From contig LPNY01000209.1 of the NCBI GenBank assembly GCA_001655195.1, positions 1-64,000 of the forward strand: 64,000 bases of DNA, read 5' to 3'. The DNA is from Arcobacter sp. EP1 (GTDB taxonomy: Bacteria; Campylobacterota; Campylobacteria; Campylobacterales; Arcobacteraceae). Both the position numbers and the translations under genes were made by a program. Below the pieces are notes generated by a model. That model did no database searches. It worked only from the letters and a program-made list of their open reading frames with translations, and was not told where the DNA came from. The stretch's first letter is position 1; every line of letters begins with the position of its first letter. Below, one piece after another: positions 50,057-58,200 of this stretch.

Positions 50057-50959
50057 TTATTTGACCACGATATTTGTTTCATCTTGTTGTGCTTCAATAA
50101 ATGCATTTTCACAACGTCGTAAAAAAATCTCTTCAGTATCTTTTCCTGGTATAAAATGTGTCATACCAATGGAAAAAATAATATCAAAATTTAATACTTT
50201 TCTTTTTTTATTTAACTTCTGCATCAACAGTTTCACAGCATTACTATCTTTATTTCGTGTAATAATATAAAAAGCCTCTAAGGTATCATGAAAAACAATA
50301 TCCTCTTTTTGAAAACTATTTTTTAGATACTTGTAGGTTCCTAATAAAAAATTATTGATTGAACTACTTTGCTCAATTGTATCAATCATAGCGTTAAAAT
50401 TATTTAATGAAATCTTTGCTAACCCAAAAGATGTTTTATCTTTTGACAACTCCATAGAGACAACTTGTTTAATGGTCATATTTTTATATTCAGCAGGATT
50501 GATAACAATTTTTGCAGTGGGTTGAGAACCTACCTCCTCATTAAAACTGTGTTTAACTTCGCCATAGTTTTCAATATAATAACGCAGTTTTTTTTCCAAC
50601 TTTGAATTCTCTTCATAACTCTCTTTTAAAGCAGTCTCTAGATCTTTTGAACGCAATTGAAACTTCGAAGAGGTCTCTTTTGTTTTACGATGTTCACTGA
50701 CATTATCCATCAATTTTGTACGTGCTGTTTTTATAGTATATTGTAAATTATCACTAAGAGTGTCATTTTTTTCCATGATTTCACCACCCATATTATCGGA
50801 AAGTTTTATCATCTTTTCTTGACGTTTATACAAACGTCTATACTCTTTTAGTAATTTATAATACTCATCAATACCTATACCCTCTTTATAGACACGATGC
50901 AACTCTTTGATAATATATTCACCGTGTTCAATGACACGTTCTTCTTTTGATTTTCGCAT
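50057..50959 (-). CDS. SiaD-like protein with degenerate GGDEF domain
   Basis: A 300-residue protein. A long charged helical stalk (about 1-165) precedes a fold that follows GGDEF domains: FGLAKISLNNFNAMIDTI, then KYLKNSFQKEDIVFHDTLEAFYIITRN, and a final FSIGMTHFIPG. At the active-site position the GG(D/E)EF motif is replaced by HDTLEAF, so cyclase activity should be absent. Gene order after siaB/siaC-like genes matches the place of siaD in Pseudomonas, whose N-terminal stalk binds SiaC. The role is probably as a binding or scaffolding output, not a cyclase. Confidence 0.78.
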   Translation of the reverse strand: MRKSKEERVIEHGEYIIKELHRVYKEGIGIDEYYKLLKEYRRLYKRQEKMIKLSDNMGGEIMEKNDTLSDNLQYTIKTARTKLMDNVSEHRKTKETSSKFQLRSKDLETALKESYEENSKLEKKLRYYIENYGEVKHSFNEEVGSQPTAKIVINPAEYKNMTIKQVVSMELSKDKTSFGLAKISLNNFNAMIDTIEQSSSINNFLLGTYKYLKNSFQKEDIVFHDTLEAFYIITRNKDSNAVKLLMQKLNKKRKVLNFDIIFSIGMTHFIPGKDTEEIFLRRCENAFIEAQQDETNIVVK

Positions 50960-50967
50960 GATTTACT

Positions 50968-51345
50968 CTATTTTTGTACTAAGTTAAATGTTAATTCCTC
51001 AAAGTCTTCTTTAAAATCTTCACCTGCTTCTAAAGCAGATTCATTCTCTTCATCATAAATCCAATTGATTTCAATGCTGTTATCTTCACTTGCTTCTTCA
51101 ATTAAATCGAAAAAATCAAAAAAAAGTTTTGAACTACTTGAATTAAAATAAATGATTTCTAAGTTAACCACCGTTTTTTCCTGTGCATTACTTTCAAAAT
51201 ATTCTTCTACCCAATCCATCATTGGTTTATAAAATTCAAATGTATTTTCTGGATAGGATTTACCCACTAGTTCAAACAAACCTTTTTGCGCATCTAGATT
51301 TATTGATGGAGTATATTTAGTCTCTTCAATTTTTAAGTTTTCCAT
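50968..51345 (-). CDS. SiaC-like protein (DUF1987)
   Basis: A 125-residue DUF1987 protein. The start KIEETKYTPSINLDAQKGLFELVGKSYPEN and the phospho-acceptor segment IIYFNSSSSKLFFDFF match SiaC, an anti-anti-sigma-like protein whose Thr/Ser in this loop is phosphorylated by SiaB and dephosphorylated by SiaA. It lies 3 bp after the SiaB-like gene and 8 bp before the degenerate GGDEF gene. Which of the serines is modified cannot be told. Confidence 0.87.
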   Translation of the reverse strand: MENLKIEETKYTPSINLDAQKGLFELVGKSYPENTFEFYKPMMDWVEEYFESNAQEKTVVNLEIIYFNSSSSKLFFDFFDLIEEASEDNSIEINWIYDEENESALEAGEDFKEDFEELTFNLVQK

Positions 51346-51348
51346 AAT

Positions 51349-51903
51349 TTAGTTCTCCTTATTAATATTAATTCGTGATATAAAATGAAAATAGTATTTA
51401 TCTTCATTGATTGTTTTAAATTCATATTTGACTTCACTACTGCGTTTAGCAATTTCATAAAAGCCAATTCCACCACCTTTGCCATGTTTATCTTTACCAC
51501 TTCGACGAAGTTCCCGATACTTTTTCTTTAAGTCATCTCGAGGAAGGGTAACAATTTCTTTTAGTTTTGGTTCAATTTTATCTTTATCGTCTTGAGCAAC
51601 TATATTTTGGCTATGGATGTAGTAATTTCCCTGTTCATCTTTTCCTACAACAATAAGACCTTCAGATTTAACCTCTTTGCATTGGGCATTTTTGTTTTTT
51701 GAATAATTCATAACATTTTGAGAAAGTTCAATAAAAATTGTAAAAATATTATTTGCAACTCCCATATTTAAGTCATTATATTCTGCTTCTTTTTCTAAAG
51801 CTTCTGTCATTCCTGCAATGAGAGTTTGTGTTAAAAAACCACCATAAGATAAAAAGATGATACCATCTTTTTCAACCATATTTTGTATATTGTCAACGTT
51901 CAT
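51349..51903 (-). CDS. SiaB-like GHKL protein kinase (DUF6272)
   Basis: A 184-residue kinase-like protein of the SiaB family. The N-box equivalent is FIELSQNVMNYSKN, and the ATP-lid glycines are in KHGKGGGIGFYEIAKRS. In Pseudomonas SiaB phosphorylates SiaC. It overlaps the receiver gene upstream by 11 bp and is followed 3 bp later by the SiaC-like gene, so the switch pair is translated together. Confidence 0.87.
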   Translation of the reverse strand: MNVDNIQNMVEKDGIIFLSYGGFLTQTLIAGMTEALEKEAEYNDLNMGVANNIFTIFIELSQNVMNYSKNKNAQCKEVKSEGLIVVGKDEQGNYYIHSQNIVAQDDKDKIEPKLKEIVTLPRDDLKKKYRELRRSGKDKHGKGGGIGFYEIAKRSSEVKYEFKTINEDKYYFHFISRININKEN

Positions 51904-52276
51904 CTTTATCCTTTATCTCTAATTCTTTCACTGCTTGAGCAAACATTTCAAAATTAACAGGTTTTCTCAAGATCTTTCTAACACCAATTTTCAGAGCCCC
52001 TATAAGCTCTTTTTTATCTACTATTGATGTTACCAAAATTATATTTATATTAGGGTTTATTTCCAACATCAGTTTAGAAGCTTCATTGCCTTTCATATTT
52101 GGCATTTCTAAATCCATAATAATATAATCATACGCTATCTTTTTAAATCTCTCAACTGCAATCACGCCATCCTCTGCTTCGTGAATTACACTAAAATTTA
52201 ACTCTTTAATAAACTCACTTAGCTTCTGTCTTGCTATTTTAGAGTCATCAACCACTAAAAACTTTTTACTCATCAT
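51893..52276 (-). CDS. Single-domain response regulator (CheY-like)
   Basis: A 127-residue receiver domain with no output domain. The acidic pair is in LVVDDSKIARQ, the phospho-Asp in YIIMDLEMPNMKG near residue 56, the Thr/Ser in VTSIVD and the Lys in LRKPVNF. Its ATG overlaps the stop of the giant phosphatase gene by 4 bp (ATGA) and its end overlaps siaB by 11 bp. No histidine kinase is in the operon, so its phosphodonor is unknown. Confidence 0.9.
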   Translation of the reverse strand: MMSKKFLVVDDSKIARQKLSEFIKELNFSVIHEAEDGVIAVERFKKIAYDYIIMDLEMPNMKGNEASKLMLEINPNINIILVTSIVDKKELIGALKIGVRKILRKPVNFEMFAQAVKELEIKDKDER

Positions 52277-55200
52277 ATTACCCAGCTTTCATTCTCTGTT
52301 TTTTTTGTAGCATCAAGCTTACCTATTTTAACTCCAACAATAGAAATATCATCATTTCGTTCTTCTTTTTGCTGATAAGCCTGTAGTTCATTTAAAAGAA
52401 CTTCTTGTTGATCTGCAAAGCTATAGTCCTTGTACTCCATAAGTATGTTTTGGAATCGTTTTTTACCAAATGGGAATCCCTTTTCTCCACCATTTTGATC
52501 CAAATACCCGTCACTTGTTAAATAAAACTGCATGCCCTCTTTTGCTTCAATTAAATGTTCTTTAAACTCATAAGTGGCATCTGATTTTTTATATCCAATG
52601 GAGTGTCGATTTCCTTTTATTGTTTTCATTTCACCATTTTCAATATAAAACAGTGGTAACTCGGCCCCTGCAAATCGCACAATTTGATCACGTCGATTAT
52701 AGTATAAAACAGCACCATCAAACCCAGCATTGGAAATAGCATCATCATCCTCTTGTTTTAATAAGGTTTTCATTGTTTGATTAAAATATTGTAAAATCCA
52801 AGCTGGGCTTACTTCCAAGTTCTCATCGCTTGCTATTATTGCAGCAACTTGTCGTTCAATTGCTTTAACAAGCATTGTTACAAATGCCCCTGGAACTCCA
52901 TGCCCTGTACAATCGATTACCATTAGTAGACACTCATTATCATTACGCAATTCATCAAAGAGATAAATATCTCCACCTACAATATCTTTTGGATGCCAAA
53001 TGGTAAAATAATCATCATAGTATTTTCTAAACAGATCATTTGAAGGGATGAGCGAGTGTTGAATCAACGAAGCATACTCAATGGAAGACTGAGTATGTTT
53101 ATGGATTCTTCGTATCTCATCCTCAATCTCTTTTTGTTGTGTGATATCAACAACCATACCAATAAATGCCTCTTCGCCATTATAAACAATTGGTTTAACA
53201 GAAAGTAACCCTATAAACTCTTTTCCTGTTTGCGTTCGATACCGCTCTTCAAGGTTTTCAACATATCCTTGCTCACTCATAATGGATAAGATTTTTTCTT
53301 TTTGATCAAGACTTGTGTAAACGCTGTCAATATTACTGCCAACCAATCTATCAATTGGTGCTTCATATTGAATACTAGCGTACTCATTAGCATAAAGAAT
53401 CGTTCGACTCTCTTTTGCTGTAATCAATACAGGAAGCATAATATTTGATAAAATTGTCTCAATATTTCTTCGGATATCTTCTATTTCGGTAATATCTGTA
53501 AATACAGCAACTTCGAGCATCTCACCAGCAAACTCAAATCGATCAGAAGTTATGGTAAAAATATGCATTTGACCATGGCGTTCAATTCTAGCTTTATGAA
53601 TGATATCAGGTCGTGCATAAACATACTCTATCCATTTTTCATCACCCATCATTTTTTGTAAGAATTCATCAGGTAATTCTGTGTCAAAGGTATCACAAAT
53701 ACAATCTCCAATATTGTCCAAAAATTCTTGTTCATCTTTTACTTCAAAGAAATCCAAGAATGACTTATTCGCCGTTCGCAATTTCTCACCATCTGTTGAG
53801 ATTACAATATTACTTTGAGAATTCATAATAGAGTCTGTATACTGTTTTTGATCAGCAATTAGCTCTTGTGCTCGTTTTGCTTCATCAATATCAATATTCA
53901 CACCATTAAATCTAATAGGTTTCCCATCTTCATCAAATTTGGATATTCTACCAACTGCTCGAGACCACATCCAAGTTCCATCAGCTCTACGCATTCTATA
54001 CTCAACATTATAAAGATCAGTCTCTCCATTAATATGTGCTGTTATTATTTCACCTGTTCGTTTTGCATCATCTGGATGTAGAAGTTGTTCCCAAAAGGCC
54101 AAACCATCTTTAAACGGCTTAAACATCTTGTTCTCATAACCTGTCAACAGCACTTCTTCAGAATCATACCCAAGCATCTCAACAAATACATCATTGACAA
54201 AAAGGTCTCCTATTTGAGGGTTGAAGTTCCAAAATCCTAAGTTAGCATGTTGTGATACGTAAGTCATTTGTTCGGTATTTTCTTTAATAACTCTTTCTAA
54301 CTCTTTTCGCTCACTAATATCACGCACTACTGCATAAATGTGAGCTTCACCTCCAAGATCAATAGAAGATAAAATGACCTCGGCATCGAAACTCTCATTG
54401 GTATCTATTCGTTTATGAATCCATTCAAACCGGTTATAACCAGTCTCTATGGCTTCTTGAATTTTTTCAGGCGCCAGTTGTGCAGAAGAAGTACCACACT
54501 CTTGCATTTCAGGAGAAAAATCAGATGGTTTACTTTGTTTAAAAGTATCTTCACAATCTACACCAAAAATCTCTAAGGTTTTTTGATTACATGAGATATA
54601 TTCTCCATCTTTAATAAGTGAAATACTATCAGGAGCTGCATCAAAGATTGTAGCAAATCTTTTTTGTGACTCTTTAACTTCTTCTTCTAGTTTCTTCTGT
54701 TCTGTTACATCAAAGAGAACACCATCTAAGTACTGTTCATTATTATCTGTCATATAAGCTTGACCTTGACTTCGAACCCATTTAACAACACCATTGTTAT
54801 CAATAACACGATAATCAACTAAAAACTTCTCGCCTTTATCAATCTGATTTTGAATCAATGTTGCAACTGGCTCGATATCATCTTCGTGCATAATATCAGC
54901 AAAAGTTCTAACCTTATTGTTAATAAACTCTGATACAGGATAACCACTAAGCACTTCAATCTCATTACTAATATATAACATAGTCCAACCAGCATCAACT
55001 TTACATCGATAAATAACACCAGGAACATTTGCAGCCATAGAAGAGAATTGTTCTTGTGCTTCCTGTAACTCTAGTGTTCTCTCTTTTACTTTTATTTCTA
55101 GGTTTTCACTTAACTCTTCAACCTCTTTTTTGGAACTGATATCTTGGCGAATGGCACTGTAACCCGTTATAGTTCCCTGCTCATCAAATTCAGGAGTAAT

Positions 55201-58200
55201 AACTACCTCAACCCAATAAAAACCTCCATTTTTAGTTTTGTTTTTAACTTCACCTTTCCACACTTTTCCACTTTGAATTGTTTGCCATAAATCTTTAAAT
55301 ACTGATTTGGGCATCTCTGGATGGCGAACTATACTTTGAGGACTACCTATAAGTTCTTTTTGTGTATACCCACTAATTTCACAAAATGCCTTACTTGCAT
55401 AAAGAATTGTACCCTTGACATCTGTCTTAGAGGCAATAACATTCTCATCAAAAGAGTCTAAAAGTTTTTTCAACTCTATTGTTTTTGAGTCAACTGCTTT
55501 TTTGAGTTTTCTATTCCAGTAAGCAACTAATAGTAAAACGACAAGTGCTCCACCTGCAATACGATAGATTAAATCCCAATCTATTTTCTCTTCCACTAAA
55601 ACTTCTGTCCATTTCAAATAAACATCAGATAACTCTTTTTCTGAAATGGACTCAAGCGCTTTATCCAGTATGGAAATAACTTCAAGAGGCCAATCATCAC
55701 GAATAGCAGTCTTAATCTCTAATTTATACTCCGTTTTAGTTGCAATCTTGAGATTTTCAAACCCTTTTCGATTGATATAATATTTTGCTGTTGAAGCATT
55801 AACAAGAAAAATATCAATATTTTTATTAGTAACTTGTCTAAATCCTTCCATAGTACTAGGAACAGTTTGAAGTTTAATATTAGGTTGTTTATCTTTCATT
55901 ATTCCTTGGATTGTATAACCATCAACAACAGCGATTCTTTCATTTCCTTTTAAAGATTTAAAAGTATCAAAATGGTCATCTTTATGATCTTTATGCACAA
56001 CAAAAACATACGGTGTTTTATAGAGAGTATTCTCCGTAAAGTTCATATATTTTTTACGATCTTCATTTTCACCCAAGCCACCATACATATCTACTTGTTT
56101 TGTTTCGGCAAGTTTAACAGCATCCGTCCAATTATTTGTTGCAACAGGTTCAAAAATTAGCCCTGTACGCTCCCGAACAATATTTAAAATGTCGTAAACA
56201 ATTCCAGTATGTTCTCCTAATTCATTTTTCCACTCAAATGGCGCCCAGTCAGGATCAAAAACATATTTTATCGGTATTTTTTTATCTACCCATACTTGCT
56301 CTTTTTTTGTTAAGTTAACACGTTTGGCAGCTTCAAAATTTTCTCCTAACCAATTTTTATTAATCTCTTGTCTAGTTCCTTGAGAAATGGAATCAACAAC
56401 CCTGTTAATAAGACGAACTAAAATATCCCAATCTTTACGAATACCAAGACCTAACTGCATGGTTTCACCAGTTTGTCCAGCAACACGTAAGTTATGTAAT
56501 CCTAAATCACTAATCGTATATTGAGCAAGGGTTAAAGAACAGATGATAGCATCATATTTTCCTATAGATACCCCTATCAATCCCTCTCTGGCATTATTAA
56601 CTTCTATATAATTTAAATGAGGATATTTAGCAAATATCTTATCAAGGTATCCATACCCTTTAACCACTGCTATTGTTTTATTTTTTAAATTTTCTAATGT
56701 TGTAGCAACCTTAGTATCATCTCGCATAACAATAGAAATTGGACTCACAATATAAGGTTTTGTACTAGTGTGAATATCTTTTAATTCTTCATCCACGGTA
56801 TAATTAGATAATACATCAATCTTGCCATTTTTCGACATTTCCAAAGACTCTGTCCAGTTTTTAGTTGGAATCTTTTTAAAAGTAATATCCAAGGTATTTT
56901 CAATAATATCTAAATAGTCAGCTACGATTCCAATGTAATTTCCATCACTATCAAAAGCCTCATAAGGCAGATAACTAGGATCGGCAGTAAACTTAATTTG
57001 TTTATGTTCATTTAACCATTTTTTCTCTTCTTTAGAGAGTTTTAATACAATTTTATTTTCATCAATACGCCCTAACCAGCGGTTATTTAGCTTTTTCTGT
57101 TGTGTAGGATCAATACTTGCTAAACCTTTTTGTAAAATAGATAAAAGTTCAGGAGAATTTTTACGTGTAGAAAATCTCAATGGCATTGGTTTCATAATAG
57201 GAGAACTCATATCTGTAAAATAATCTAACCTCGTAATAAAGTTTTTCTCTGCAATATATTTCATAACAGGCACAAAACCTATAGTTGCATCTGCTTTTTT
57301 AAATACCACAGATTGAAGAGTTTGAACTCCATTATCAACAACAACTAGTTTCGTATCAGGGTGATTCTTCTTAAAATAATCATGATAAAAGAATCCATTT
57401 TCTAACGCTACTTTTTTACTTAACATTTCATCAAATGTTTTGATATCATCACGATCAGAATGAACTGCTATTCCCATGGTTGCTTGAATAAAAGGATCAG
57501 TAAAAAGCATATACTCTGAACGTTCTTCATTTTTAACAATATTAATGACAACATCCAATTCATCTTTTTTCATCATTTGCAAAAACTCATCCCAAGTAGG
57601 ACCAGTAACAAACTCAATATTTAGACCCGTGTTTTTTGCAACAAGTTTCATTAACTCGACACTGTAACCTTTAGGTTGTCCAAACTCATAGAAATTAAAA
57701 GGAGGCCAATTTTTTTCATTATGGACTTTAATTGTAGGATGAGATTTAATAAAAGCCTTCTCTTTTTTTGTTAACTCAACTTTGATTCGTTTTGTTTTTT
57801 TGTAAACTTTATTTTGAATACGACTTAATTCACTTTTTGGAATCACACTATAAATTTTATTTAAAATTGAAAAAAGTTCCTTTTGATTTTTACTGACTCC
57901 AATATGTACTTCACCAAACTTACTAAAAAACTTATTGGCTACTTTTAAATCATATTTATCCAAAAGCTCAGGGTCGTATACATAGGTTAAAAGCGCTTCA
58001 GCTTTTGAGCCATCTTGTCCTAACTGCTTATACATCATCTCTTCATTTTTTAAGTTTATAGGAGTAATATTGTATTTTAACTCTTTAATAATCTGATTTG
58101 TAATTGCTTTATCTTTAACAAAAATAGTTTTGTTAGCTAAGTCCTCAACTGATTTTATAGTAGTATTCTTTTTTTTAACAATAAGATAACCAGGAGTAAA